Assembly: GCA_025716815.1 (NCBI GenBank)
Contig: JAIXMN010000019.1
Span: 620,001 to 684,000 of the forward strand
Direction: 5' to 3'
Source: Dichotomocladium elegans
Taxonomy: Eukaryota; Mucoromycota; Mucoromycetes; Mucorales; Lichtheimiaceae
DNA: 64,000 nt
In this document: piece after piece, positions 10,145-22,238 of the stretch
How positions within the stretch are numbered: position 1 is the stretch's first letter
Layout: every line of letters begins with the position of its first letter
Notes under the pieces: generated by a model
Told to the model about the DNA's origin: nothing
The model's database searches: none
What the model saw: the letters and a program-made list of their open reading frames with translations, nothing else
Made by a program: the position numbers and the translations under genes

Positions 10145-11383
10145 TTGGCGATCCCCATGAATCGGCTCTTCTCAGCAACTCCTGCCTATAGCTCCCTTAC
10201 CTCTGCACGGTTTCCGTTCTTCAGATACAAAGTTCTGCTCCACATGATCAAATGGAGCCTTATAATCGTCGTCATTGGCATCTTTTCCTTTTTCGTTTTC
10301 TTCCGCATCGACACCCATTTACGAATCTATCTACGCCAGTGGCTCCTTCCGCCAAAGGCTGTGATCATTGAGCCACTTTTTGATGCCGGTTCATGTTATT
10401 CTGGCGATCTTGCGCCGATATATCGACAGGGGTATAAGATGTATCAAGTGGATCCTATTCCCGGCTTCCGACTCCAGGATGATACTTGTTTTGGTTATGC
10501 AGCTACCATTTTGGATCCCATCCAACATGCTTTAAGCAGCAGCGCATCATTACCACCCTCCAATGCCACAGCGAATGCGGCGGCGGCGGAGCAGCAGCAG
10601 CAGCAGCAGCAGCAGGACGACGACGGGGAGGAGGAGGGCGTGTATTTCCACACCCACTACCGGTCCTCCACCGAAGCCAACCGTGACGCACTATGGCTTG
10701 CCACGCTGCGCTCCTTCGTGGCGACCCAGCACGCGGCCGTTTTGATTGTCTGGGTTTCTAAGGAAGATGCGCATGCGCTGAATCAGTCTGCGGCTTGGCG
10801 TTCGATGGAGAAGTATGTGGACCGGATACTAAGGTACGAGATCATTACGGGCGAACCGGTGGCGTTTGAGGCGCTCTCCAAGTACGGCGGCTTGTGGTTT
10901 GACATCCATACGTTGTTCGTCCGAGACCTCTCGCCATTGCTGGAAAGCGGCAACGATTGGATGTCACAAGCAACGTGTTTTACGAGCGTTGATGGAAATC
11001 CCTTTTTGGGTTCGTCGATGATGTATTTCCGCAAGCATTCGCCCCACCTCTGCGAGCTGAAGCATGCCGCAGGCGCCATGCGTGGAGTTGAGGATCAGGA
11101 GGGTATCAACGCAGGCGAGTTGTATTACCGGGTGTACCAGCGGATTCTTCGGAACGGATACGAGCCGTGGGCGGTGATGCCCTGGTGTTACGTCGATCCG
11201 TCGCAATGCAGGAAGCCAAACCGGCTCCAGAGTCCATTTGATCCCAGTGCAAGTTTTGATCGTCGCATGCTGGAGAGCGTCTTTGCTTATCATTATCACA
11301 CACTGCCATCATCATCGTCGAGACCGACCGGGGCCATCTATAACTACCTCGACGGTAAATATGCCAAGGCATTGAATCGATGA
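10145..11383 (+). CDS. Type II membrane glycosyltransferase, GT32-like fold
   Basis: Single-exon 412-residue protein; a second start four codons in (10157) is equally possible. A short basic N-terminus is followed by one hydrophobic anchor (about residues 30-52, WSLIIVVIGIFSFFVFF), typical of Golgi type II enzymes. The lumenal part contains a polyGln/Asp/Glu insertion encoded by CAG repeats (about 10590-10640). A sugar-nucleotide-transferase core follows: LSKYGGLWFDIHTLFVRDL, then a conserved PFLGSSMMYFRKHSP region and PWCYVDPSQC. The block aligns by eye with the GT32-type YGG..xDxD element, but the expected DXD metal motif reads D-I-H. Substrate and linkage cannot be deduced. It is probably an enzyme of cell-wall or glycoprotein glycan assembly in the Golgi (inference). 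Confidence 0.75.
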   Translation: MAIPMNRLFSATPAYSSLTSARFPFFRYKVLLHMIKWSLIIVVIGIFSFFVFFRIDTHLRIYLRQWLLPPKAVIIEPLFDAGSCYSGDLAPIYRQGYKMYQVDPIPGFRLQDDTCFGYAATILDPIQHALSSSASLPPSNATANAAAAEQQQQQQQQDDDGEEEGVYFHTHYRSSTEANRDALWLATLRSFVATQHAAVLIVWVSKEDAHALNQSAAWRSMEKYVDRILRYEIITGEPVAFEALSKYGGLWFDIHTLFVRDLSPLLESGNDWMSQATCFTSVDGNPFLGSSMMYFRKHSPHLCELKHAAGAMRGVEDQEGINAGELYYRVYQRILRNGYEPWAVMPWCYVDPSQCRKPNRLQSPFDPSASFDRRMLESVFAYHYHTLPSSSSRPTGAIYNYLDGKYAKALNR

Positions 11384-12326
11384 TGACAGGTACGTATGGA
11401 ATAAAATCGTCCTCCGCACCGCCTATACTACGTACGCATGTATGTAGGCCATCATAGTAGTAAAAAGATCTGGAACTGTTTTTTATGTTTGTTAGTTTGT
11501 TTGGGGCTAGGGGGCAGTCGGTTATGCTCGTCACCACTAGCAGCAGCAGCAGCAGAGCTCAGAGAGAATGTCTGGCTGGTCTTGCCTTCTGCGTACATAT
11601 CTAGTCGCATAGATCACAAATCTATTACTGGCATAGCATGTTTTTATATATAGTACGCACGGCTTTCCATGAGTAAAGGTTACTACTGCAAGGGTCCCCA
11701 CATGGATATATATATATTGGGTGTGCACCATGTGACTCTCGCACCGATAACGGTTATTTCTACGATACGTACTACCTCCAGCAAAATGCTCCCCAAGGGA
11801 CGGGTTTTCCGACATAATAGGCCGTTTGAATTCGGGTCTTTTGTTCCTCGATCAGCTGATCTTTTCTGACAAAGGAGAAAGGGAGCAAACCCCACAACAG
11901 TCCAAACTTAAATTACCCGCCGCCTCACTTTTTTCTTGTGGTGGTAGGGGAGAGGGCGGGCAGGGGAAGATCAACGCACAACACACACACACCCTCCAAG
12001 AAAGTGTATTAGAGATGTAGAAAGGTATCAATATATGTATATATTAGACGAAGGCGGGAAGATTGAAAAAAAAAAGATATAACAGAAAAGGGGAGGGGAA
12101 GTAGGTTTACAGGCACGCGTCATTCGTTTGTTTGATAGTGGCAATGGGTGAAATGTTATCTATCTATATAGATAATGGACGTTGAGATTGGTGTGCAGAT
12201 GTTTTGTTTTCTTAAGAGACAGATCGTGTAGGTTAGATGGGGTTGTTATTGTTGTTGTTACGTGTGTGAGTGTGTGTTTCGCGTGCAACATGAACGGTTT
12301 TCTTTTTTTTTTCTTTGTCCTCTTTT
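11384..12326. other. Convergent intergenic region (glycosyltransferase / bHLH 3' ends)
   Basis: The two neighbouring genes converge here, so this about 0.9 kb should hold both 3' UTRs and terminators. A short AGC run near 11540 and several TATATA tracts are visible. No coding exon is supported. Confidence 0.6.
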
Positions 12327-12398
12327 CTACTCATCGCGTCGGAACGGATCATGGGGAGGTCCAATATGTGAATGAGGCGGTGGCATGTCTCCTGTTGC

Positions 12399-12439
<41 letters not shown>

Positions 12440-13426
12440 ACATGCTCAAGGGGTGGCTTGACGAAGGTTGTTGTTGTTGTTGACTGCTGTTCCCCGGATC
12501 TCCTCGAACACGATACATGGACATTAATGACTCGAGTTCCTGAATGCGCTGCTGGTATTCGCCAAGCTTGTCGTGGAGAAGTCGGATATGATCAACAGAC
12601 TTTCTGAGAATGGTGCCCTTGTTCGCCTTGACCGCATCTCGATCAGGTAGGAGAGTGGCAAGTTCGTTTATGCGGTCGTTGATATTGTCTCGTCGCCGCC
12701 GCTCCACTGCATTATGTGATTCCCGTCTTCGTCGTTTCTTTTCAAACAGTTGCTGCATGCTAAGGTGATCACCCGGGGCGGGTTTTTTTTAGCGTGGTTC
12801 AATTCAGAACTTTTTTTTTTTCTCTCTTTCTTTCTCTCCTTTTTCACTTACTTGCGTTGCTGCATTTCCTCATCAAAACTACCGGTGCTTGTAGGTGACA
12901 CCAGCGTGGACTCGGTCTTTGTCACCATGGGTGGGGACCGTTGCTGCTGCTGCTGCTGCTGTTGTGGTGGTGGTGGTTGCCACTGGTTGTGAGGATGTGG
13001 GTGGTGTTGGTCTACTTGTGGCTGTGCCTGTGTCTGCTGGTAGTACATCTCCTTGCGCATCGACGGTGAGTCTCCCACATGTGGCGGGGGTGGCTGCGTA
13101 AAACTTGGCGTCGGTGTGTTGTATGGCTGTTGCTGCTGCTGCTGCTGCTGCTGCTGTTGATGATGATGATGATGATGCTGAAGGTCGTATGATCTGGAGG
13201 AAGACGGATAGGGTTTTGGCGACGCAGGCGGATTGGTGTTTATAGACATCATCGACTGCATTTTCTGGTGCGGGTGCTGAGGCGGCGAATCCAGCGAGCA
13301 GGTCGTCATGGGTGACGGGAACGCTTTCTGGTCAGTATTGCTCATTGTCACAGCAACGGCATTGGCATCAGAGCTCGCTTGCTGGCGTGTGTTAAAAGAC
13401 GCATGGGAAAACTGTACATTGTACAT
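12327..13426 (-). CDS. bHLH transcription factor, MITF/TFE-like
   Basis: Predicted 335-residue nuclear DNA-binding protein from two exons (12852-13426 and 12327-12759; the sum is a multiple of three). The N-terminal half is low complexity: a His run, polyGln and Pro-rich stretches encoded by CAG/CAT repeats. The bHLH domain sits around residues 197-260. The basic region [17 protein letters not shown] has the His, Glu and Arg positions that contact CACGTG E-boxes. The helix-2 region has [14 protein letters not shown], the hallmark of MITF/TFE and close relatives. A short leucine-zipper-like helix follows ([19 protein letters not shown]). The tail has a 15-residue Ala run from a CTG repeat. The intron is GT-AG (12760-12851). 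The target genes are unknown. USF-type assignment is the main alternative. Confidence 0.85.
12400..12440. repeat. CTG/GCA trinucleotide repeat encoding poly-Ala
   Basis: About a dozen consecutive CTG units on the + strand read as an alanine run in the bHLH protein on the minus strand. It is a length-variable microsatellite candidate inside coding sequence. Confidence 0.9.
13120..13175. repeat. Trinucleotide repeat encoding poly-Gln and poly-His
   Basis: TGC repeats followed by GAT repeats on the + strand encode a His run and then a Gln run in the bHLH protein. A second, shorter Gln run is encoded near 12940-12965. Confidence 0.9.
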
Positions 13427-15029
13427 TATGGATCGTCACTCCCCCCTCAAAAAAAAACAAGAAAGGAGAACCTGACGAAAAAGAGAAAGGAAGAGAGGAA
13501 GGAAGGAAAGAGAGAGAAAAAAAGAGAGAGATAAAAGCTACCCCCCCAGGTTTTGAGAGAAAGAGCGAGAGGAACAGATATGACGTAGAGGTACAAAGGA
13601 AGGTGTTATGTGTTGAGAGCATGAGAAACAAATGCCCATCTCGTGACACCTGGTCACGGGCCGCTTATTGGGTCCAAAAAAAACAAACAAAAAAAAAGAG
13701 TGATAGAACGATTGCAGTGCACGGCCTGAGCCACAAGGAACACTACCCTTTCCCCCGCCTCTAAACTCGCTTCAGTTTATTGACTTAAGGCCTAACCTCT
13801 CTTTTTCCGTAATGTTGAGAGATCATTATGGAAGCCGAGGAAAAAGCCCGGGGGATGGATGAGGAGGGGGACCAAAGGATAGGAAAAGTGCTGTGGCGCG
13901 CAAAAGAACGAAAGAAGAAAACATCAGGGCGAAGGGTGCGTCTTGTAATCTTTTATGTGTAACACACTCAGCGTGATTCTCATAAAACCTTCTTTAAAAG
14001 ATACGTATAAATATACCTCAAGTACAGTGGTACGCGTTCCAGCATCCCCCCTCCAAAGCATAGTGCAGCATGCCGATATGATGATATATCGGGTTTTACG
14101 CAAGTTTCGATGCTCTCCCTGGGGGGTGGGGGTGGGTCGGGCGGCGGCGGCGGCGTAGAGATGAATCTCCCGAGGACAAGAGGGATATCCGTAGTCCAAG
14201 CGCATTTTTCATTGTCCCCTGCAAGAGGTTTCTCTGTATATATATCTATATAAGAAATGCCAATCATCATGGTGTTCAAACCAATCGTATCCAGGCCAAG
14301 GAATACGCCCTCGCGTAGATAAGGGTCAAGAGAGAGAGAGAGATGTTCCAACCCAGTCGAGACACGCCATGTGCTTGACCGAGGCATCCTTGTTGACCCA
14401 CGGCAACATGTGTGCCGTACGGGGGTGGGGGTGGAGCACACGAGGCATATGCGTGCTGTCAGAATAAAAGGGAGAGACGGGAAGGATCATGCGGTCCATA
14501 GTCGGTGCATCGGAGAGGACCGACGAATAGAAAAAGTGCCAGAACAAGAATGTCCGATGCGCCAAAGGATCATATTAGCAGCTCCACGCCCCTTCGAGTG
14601 TAAAGATTTCTTCATATGGAGTGGACCATTCATCGGATCCACGGTTGTTTTTCCATCGTCGTGACAAATTATGCATTGCAATCGTCCCAATGTGTGAATA
14701 TTTCTCCGCTGTTTCAGCAAACTCTCCTCATCACAAGTTCCCGCCATGGCGTATGCCTTCCTTCTCAAATTCTGAAGATTAAAATCTTACGACTCTCTGC
14801 TAGTTCCTGAGGCCAGCCAAACATATGAGGATGAGACAGACACATCATAAACTCGTTTGTTTCAGCCGATCCGGGGAGGGGTAAATCACATCCCTATAGT
14901 GCTTATTTTCAAGATAGATTCCATCTGTTAGACTAGCAACTCGCCACGGTCATTGATGTTTGTATGCGAACAAACTTTGCTCATTATCCGCACAAACGAA
15001 CAAGTCTTAAAATAAATGTGCAATCATAT
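13427..15029. other. Intergenic upstream region of the bHLH gene
   Basis: About 1.6 kb between the bHLH start and the beta-tubulin stop, both genes being on the minus strand. The first 350 bases are purine-rich and probably 5' UTR or promoter. Small open frames in 13.9-14.8 kb lack domain similarity and splice logic. A long and possibly spliced leader for the transcription factor cannot be excluded. Confidence 0.5.
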
Positions 15030-16678
15030 CTAATCATCTTCCAACTGAGCTTCATCGTGCTCATCGTCGTCAAGATAATCCACCTCCACCTCCTCAAGCT
15101 CGTCTTCATCTTCCAGGGTTGCTTCCTGATATTGCTGATACCTAGTGTATTTTGATATGAGCATGATATATGTACGTTCATTGCACCATAATACTTACTC
15201 GGATACCAGGTCGTTCATGTTCGATTCGGCTTCGGTGAACTCCATCTCGTCCATCCCCTCGCCCGTATACCAGTGCATGAAGGCTTTGCGTCTAAACATG
15301 GCCGTGAACTGGTCATTGACGCGCTTGAACAACTCCTGGATTGCGGTCGAGTTTCCGATGAATGTGCCGGACATCTTGAGTCCCACAGGAGGGATATCGC
15401 AAAGGGACGTCTTGACACTGTTGGGGATCCACTCCACAAAATACGACGAGTTCTTCTGCTGGACCGCCAGCATCTGGTTCTCCACCACCTTCGTCGAAAG
15501 GCGCCCGCGGAAGATAGTCGCCACTGTCAAATAGCGCCCATGTCGCGGGTCAGAGGCGGCCATCATGTTGCGCGCGTCGAACATTTGGGCCGTGAGCTCC
15601 GGAACGCTCAGATTTCGATATTGCTGAGAGCCAAAGGCCGTCAACGGTGCAAAACCGACCATGAAAAAGTGAAGACGGGGAAAAGGCACTGGTGGGGATT
15701 GGGGTTAGAGATGGATGTATGAATCGCTATGCGTCTATGTTCATCTAGGAACCTGTCTTACCCATATTGACAAAGAGCTTCCGGAGATCCGCATTTAACT
15801 GGCCTGGGAACCGAAGCGACGTCGAAACGCCCGACATGACGGCCGAGACGAGTTGGTTGAGGTCTGGATAGCTCGGGTTCGTGAGTTTGAGGGTGCGGAA
15901 GCAAATATCGTACAGCGCCTCGTTATCGATGCAGAAGGTCGCGTCGCAGTTCTCGACGAGCTGATGAACTGTGAGGACAGCATTGTAGGGCTCGACAACT
16001 GTATCGGACACCTTCGGGGACGGCACGACCGAGTACGTGCAGAGCATTCGGTCGGGATATTCTTCACGAATCTTGGACAGTAACAGGGACCCCATCCCTG
16101 AACCTGTGCCGCCACCTAGCGAATGTGCAAGCTGAAAACCTTGCAAACAATCCGTGTGTTCTGCTTCCTTGCGGATAATGTCGAGCACGGATTCCACAAG
16201 CTCTGCGCCTTCTGTGTAGTAGCCCTTGGCCCATGAATTGCCCGCTCCCGACTGAGCATGGACAAAGTTGTCCGGTCGGTAAAGCTTGCCGTACTGACTG
16301 CCGCGGATGGCATCCATCGTCGCAGGCTCAAGATCCACAAGCACCGCTCGAGGCACATACTTTCCTGTCGAGCCCTCATTGTAGTATACGTTGATCCGCT
16401 CCAGCTGAAGGTCATTGTCGCCCGCGTACGCTCCAGTAGGATCGATGCCATGCTCTTGGCTAATGTTTTCCCAGAACTTTTGCCCAATCTATGCAGCCAG
16501 AGAAAGCATGCATAAAAGACCTGTACAGTTACACATGTATATATACAACCAATATACCTGATTACCGCATTGACCTGTAAATCAGAGCAAAAAGCAAAAA
16601 AAAAAAAAAGAATGAACTTGGGGCGAACTACTTCTGGTTGGTTAACTTACCTGCTTGCACGTGAATGATTTCTCTCAT
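15030..16678 (-). CDS. Beta-tubulin
   Basis: Microtubule subunit of 457 residues from five exons (16651-16678, 16558-16574, 15762-16488, 15199-15688, 15030-15141; 1374 nt). It starts [17 protein letters not shown] and contains the GTP-binding [10 protein letters not shown] loop (residues 140-149). It ends in a long acidic tail ([20 protein letters not shown]). The second exon is only 17 nt. MREI is the tubulin autoregulation tetrapeptide region. Residue counting puts Tyr at 167, Ala at 198 and Phe at 200. Most fungi have Phe167 and Glu198, and changes at these positions confer benzimidazole resistance. The gene runs toward the bHLH promoter. Identity is certain. Whether this is the only beta-tubulin in the genome cannot be told from the window. 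Confidence 0.98.
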
Positions 16679-17603
16679 GGTAGTGTTCTTTTTGAGAAGT
16701 GAAGAGCCGGGAAGAAACAGACAAGGATGACAAGAGGAAGAAGAAAAAGTTGTCGGCGGAATACGACGACACCGATCCATTTATAAAGATCGATGAGCGG
16801 CGATGCGGCAGATAGCTGGATAGGGCGTCATGCATGGCGTCTGCTGTTACTGGCTCGCTGCCCCAACCCGTAAGTCTTATCCTAGTTTATGCAAACTGAT
16901 GCTTCTCCGGTAGCTTTCCTTCCTCCGCCACCCACGTCCTCCTTGCCCTCTTTTTTTTTTTCTGTCTTTTTGCATCTGCTAATAGGCGGAATACGCCATA
17001 CGCGTCGTTGCAATAGCATTAGCCATGTGTCAGGAAAGACGAGCTTACTGCTTATTTTAACGGGTGTCATCGGGCTTATGCACCTTGGTTTCCCAAAGTG
17101 GACATACTACATGTTGTACCATGCACTTGTGCCTTGATCCTTCTCTATGAGAGGAGTATACCCTGATTTTACAGTGATTTTCGTCTCCTGATGCTCTACC
17201 ATCAGCAGCAGCAGCAGCGGCAGAAGCAGAAGCAGAAGCAGAAGCAGCAGTAGTAATAGTAGCAGCAGCAACATCAAGAAATTTCCTCGTATCCATGCAA
17301 GGGCTGATATTACTTTATTGAACCCGGACGAATATGCAGGAGACTTGTGTGACCTTTCTCCGTTCTTTTTTTCCTTCGTTTAGGAAATAAACATGCTATC
17401 TATCAAAAGAATACGTATATAAAGTATACAAAAATAAAGTTCCATGTCGCAAACAATCTGCTACACTTGAAGGAGGAAGAAAGAAAAGAGTCTGGAGTAA
17501 GGGAGGGACGTTCAAAGATGTTGTATGGTGGTATGTATGCACAGTAATTGTAGGACTAGAATAAACGTCTCGTGGCGTTTTGAGCACGATAAAGCTATGT
17601 ATT
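16679..17603. other. Intergenic region with beta-tubulin promoter and Raptor 3' flank
   Basis: About 0.9 kb. The part next to 16679 is pyrimidine-rich and should carry the beta-tubulin promoter. A purine-rich (AGC/AGA)n microsatellite lies at about 17202-17275. Open frames here are products of the repeat. Confidence 0.55.
17202..17275. repeat. Imperfect (AGC/AGA/AGT)n microsatellite
   Basis: Seen directly as a run of AGC, AGA and AGT triplets in non-coding DNA between Raptor and beta-tubulin. Confidence 0.9.
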
Positions 17604-20600
17604 TTATGTTAAGCACTTTTGGTCTCTTTTGCCCGGACTCAAAGCACTTACGGTGATCGACCCATCATCACCGCTGGCCGCCATCACCATGAGATGAGGG
17701 TGGAACGTGAGTGCACGTGTGAGAGCATTCCTTTGACCTAAAAATCCAGCAGATGGTCGAATCGTCGAAAGAAGCGATCCATTGTCGATATTCCATATCT
17801 TGAGGACATGATCGTCGCCCGCACTAGAAGAAAGAGGACAGAAAAAGGATACGTTATCGTGTCTCCGTATATTGGGGGGTGTCTCTTTACCTAGCTGCCA
17901 CAGGACTATGATCGTGCACTGCAAGAGCAGCCATGCCTGCCTGCGTATGTGCTTCAATCGTGCGGAGAGAAGCCGATTCTCGGATGTCCCAAATCTTGAT
18001 ACTTCCATCAAAGCCACCGGAAACCAGCTCACGGTAGCCATCGCGCTGCATATGCACACCAGTGATCCATTCCCTGTGTTCCTCCCATCGTTGAACCATC
18101 CTGTAGCAATATATCGCAAATTAACGACACCTCCATTCATCGTATCTTCCTCTTGTCTGCCTTACGCTGAACTTGGTCTACATCTTCGGTCATACACTCC
18201 CACCAGTCCATCGCCAAAACCGGCAACGATGATATTTCCCCCGACATGATCGCTTGTAATGCTCGTCACACATCCCGTAGATTGCGTTGGTATATCCTAT
18301 GATTCGACCAAAAATATAAGAAAAACATATACAGTACAGTTTGATAATGTTTACCATGACCGGCATTTCCTGGGCTACATCCCACACTTTGATTACTCGT
18401 GCATCACCGCCCGTAAACAAGGTACCGCGCTCTTGGTGCCAATCGCAGACAAGACCACTTTCTCGGTGGTCGCTTTTTTCTTTCTCTTTGAGGGCACGCC
18501 AGGAGCTTACAAGCTGCGCATCTTCCCGGTCATAATTTTTCCATAACCGTATGGCCCCATCATCTATGAACAATGAACTTAAGTCATCTTGTCCAGCAAG
18601 AAATCTGAATGCACTCCTTACCCGAAGCAGTCATGAGCATCGCCACATCCTTCTCGTTGATAAATTTCAAGTCTGTGATTCTGCTGTTTATCGGATTTCG
18701 GTTGTCGATCACACTGAGTGGGGTACTTGTCTTCCAATCCCATACGCTTTTGCTCCATAATTAGTCACATGTCCACCGCAATCGTATCCATCCTCTTATT
18801 AACTTACACTAGGTAGTTGTATGCATCCACTGCAACCAGATGGTGTTCATACTGATGGAACAGTAGCAGTTTCGCCTCTGTTTCATTATGAATACTCACC
18901 AGCTGATCATCCCAGTGGCTCGTCGCTTAAAGAGATTATAAGCACTTCCGTCGTTTATAGTTTAGCATTCGATCTCCTTTGCTTACCTGCTGCTGTTTTC
19001 GTCACTCGGGATTTATGCAAGACCTCCTCATTGCGGGCATTACGCCACTTGCGTTCCGTGTATACTACACTTCCAGGCTCTTCTGACTCAGAGGCCTGGT
19101 TCCCAAACAACCCATACAAAAGAGAATTAATATCCTCCATTCGTTTTTTATGGGTTGCCATCATCCAAAAATACGTACCCGCATCTGTGGTTCGGTAAAG
19201 TACTCGCAACTCCAGTCATAGAATTCAGACACCAAAGGCAACGCACTCTGATGATGCGGTACGTACCCACGCTCTTTGCTTGGTCCGCTTCGATTGGCAA
19301 GCATCGGTAGCCCGCTCGATGTGCTCGTGTTGCGTTGCGTAGTAGGTGATGGGTTGCTGTTGTTGCGACCATGTTCGATGGAGGAGCGAGGTGACTCGTT
19401 GAAAGTGGTCGAGGTATTGCCAAAATTATATATGGTACGTAGGGTGGATGCAAAAGAAACAGAACGTGTGAGCGTGGTGGGTCGACGCATTGTTCCGGAA
19501 GAACTGGCCAGAGGCCCATTTGGACTGATACGTTCGTCTTGGATAGACCGTTGGTAGTCTTGACGATCACGCGAGAGCTGTTGCATCGAGTCGCGCACAA
19601 CGGATGATACGTATTCACCCATCCCGGGTGTGCTGAGCAACAATGAATTGATATGATCGACCACTATGGAGGCTGCCTTGGCGACTTCAGGATGCGGATC
19701 GACCGAGAGATTGAGCAATGCCTTCCATAATACCGCGTAGACCGAATCATGGCTGCTCGATCCAAAGTGGTTGTCCGCGATTCGTCGTTGGCCGAGCTTC
19801 GACATGCGGTCATCCATATGATGCGGCCGTTGTGACTGATCTTCCTCAAGCGTTTGATTTGCTGCAACAAGGAACTTTTCAGGACCGGCCTGATACACCA
19901 GATTAGACAATGCAATAACAAACTCTCGCCGAACGATCGGCGAGCCGTCTGACATAGCTACAAGCGCAGAGATCGTAATGTTGTGCTCGATATTAATGAC
20001 CTGTTCGGTTTTGTTCGCGTCTCCTAAAAAGGTGCCTAGAGCATACATGGCAGCTGCGCGGACATCCGGGACCTCGTCTCCTAACATTGCGCAGAGCTTC
20101 TCATGTGCATTTTCTGCAATTGCTGCCGATTTGGCTTCCTTGTTGTTCATCCAAAGTTGACCCAAGCACAGACAGATGAATTGTCGGAGGAGTGGATCTG
20201 GATCCTTGACATGTGCCAAACATGCAGGTATAACGTTCATGCGCAAACATGCCTGCTGCCCATGCTTAAAGTTAGTACAGAAAACAGATAAGATAAAGGC
20301 ACTCATGGCACGATGTTCGGAAACATGTGGGATGCTGAGCATGGCATTGTTTGGTGTTAAAATGTTGATAAAGTACGCGTAGCCATGGTCCTTGAGAAGG
20401 TCGTTTTGACATGATCGATCGACAGCTAAGATCCGTGCCCAAATAAACACGAGTACTGGCTTGAGTTCGGCAGCAGGACTTTGGAGGAGTTTAAGCACAT
20501 ACGGAAAGATACCGACAGAGAGGGCTGCATTTACAGCCCATGGCCCGAGATCCAAAAATCGGCTAAGGAGCATGAGGGCACGCAATCGATGAACCTGACT

Positions 20601-22238
20601 GAGAAGAACCTGAAGGACAATTGGCAGCTGTTCGGGTATCTTTGGATTGTTCACAGCGCCTTCGGAGAGCCATACTTCGAATGCGGTCAATTGTTCAGCA
20701 AAGAAAGTACTGGGTACGTATGGCAATTCGGCTCCGGCTTCTTCGGCTGCTAGAAGCTGCGGTAGTTGAAACAGACACATGTCAACCGCAAGGTCCCATG
20801 CCTGCCACATGGGGTGGTCGTGCGTGGATGGAAGCTGCGGCGTAGATATTGGCGTGCACTGATATGACCGCATGATCCGCTCAGCAAGTAGGAAGTTGCG
20901 AAACATGGATGCTACCATCAAATCCTGCCGGAAAAGGCGTTTAAAGAGCTCAGGCTGATCCTGTAGCACACACCAAGCGATCGTGTCAGTCACTGCGGTG
21001 AATATCCAGTTCAATTCGCCCAGAGGCGTGCGTCTTTCGGATGCGCGCCCAGGAATTTTCGAAACCATGTCCATTGTAATATTTGCTGTAAGCAGCGGGT
21101 TTTGCATGACAACCCAGCGCAGGGACATTTCAATAGGTGTCGTCAAACAGGCGGTGAAGACGTCAGCCGGAAGATCAGGGTTCATTGGTAATATCTCATT
21201 TGGACCGCATGCGGCGAGTTGGATACAGTCGCGCCATGCAACCAGCGGAGGGTTTGATTGGTGCTGTTGCGCGTGTTGTGCTGCTTCAATGTCGCGCTGC
21301 TCAGCAAATCGGTTAAATGCATTGACGATGTTCCCTGCTGATGAGCAATCCCATACGTAAATAACAGGAGATCCCAGCCATCCTTGTAAGTCATAAAGCG
21401 AAACGGGTATATACTGGGTGTAGTTTCGGTTAAACACCCATATCTCTCCACTTGCTGTTGGTTTAGGTACGCCGTGTCCGTTATAATGGAACAGTATCCG
21501 CTCCTCTTTGACATTGCGTCTCATTTGACAGCAGAACTTCTTGGTGTCTTCGACTGACGGGTCTAAGGAGAGTCGGAAACGTGTTCTTGAATTGATATTT
21601 TCATATTGTCCCTGCAGACTTTTGCCGATCGCCTCAAGCGACTTCTGAGGAACAAGTAGGAAAGGGTCGATCCAACATTCGAGCTTTGCGCAAGGATTCG
21701 TTTTTACAACATCGGGAGGGTCCGTGCCGATATTTAAACAGATCACTAGGAGACCTAAATACAGTCACGGAACAATCAATGACTTGCCCTTCTTTCTCTC
21801 GTACCAGAGAGGCACTATAGATCAACTCACCTGAAACCGTTTTGATTCTTTCCCGTAGACGCTACACAAGCAAAAGCCCAAATATGGAGACAACTAGACT
21901 TAGTAGTTGTTCGTAATCTAGCTATATTGATATCAGTCATTTACCCAATCTAGAGAAATATCGCGCACGGTTGGGCTATGCTTTGCACATGTGTCATGCC
22001 GTTTCTCGCAAAAGTGTAGAAACGGGTAGATGTCATTTTCAAAAGGCACATTATCAAAGCCATGCCGGATGCCTCCAGCAGTCTGCCTCTGCCGTTCATT
22101 TCTATGCTGGTCGTCATGACTCGTCGTATTGTCGTTGCTCGCAGCGCCTTCGCCATTGACTAGCGTGCTGCATGTGCTTCTCGCGTCGTCGTTGTTGGTG
22201 TCTGGGGCACTGGCGTGCAGTGTTACAGCTGGCATCAA
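17604..22238 (-). CDS. Raptor/KOG1/Mip1, TORC1 scaffold subunit
   Basis: Substrate-recruiting subunit of the nutrient-responsive TOR complex 1 on vacuole membranes; about 1,300 residues from about ten exons. Exon 1 is 21945-22238, exon 2 21831-21861, and the large exon 3 19179-21754 (phases agree). The Raptor N-terminal caspase-like domain has RILFHYNGHGVPKPT and IYVWDCSSAGNIVNAF, keeping the His and Cys positions. It is followed by HEAT-type repeats (about 20.5-19.6 kb) and a Ser-rich linker. After EPGSVVYTERKWRNARNE comes a C-terminal WD40 propeller encoded at about 17.6-18.9 kb (repeats such as DGSIKIWDIRE and DDHVLKIWNID). Its promoter is shared head-to-head with the CINP-like gene. The exact boundaries of the small WD40 exons are approximate. 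Identity is very secure. Confidence 0.95.

Noticed and set aside
14056..14205. GCG-rich frame near 14140 as poly-Ala protein
   Set aside because: Short, no start context and no splice links; the composition comes from a small GCG repeat in the upstream region of the bHLH gene.
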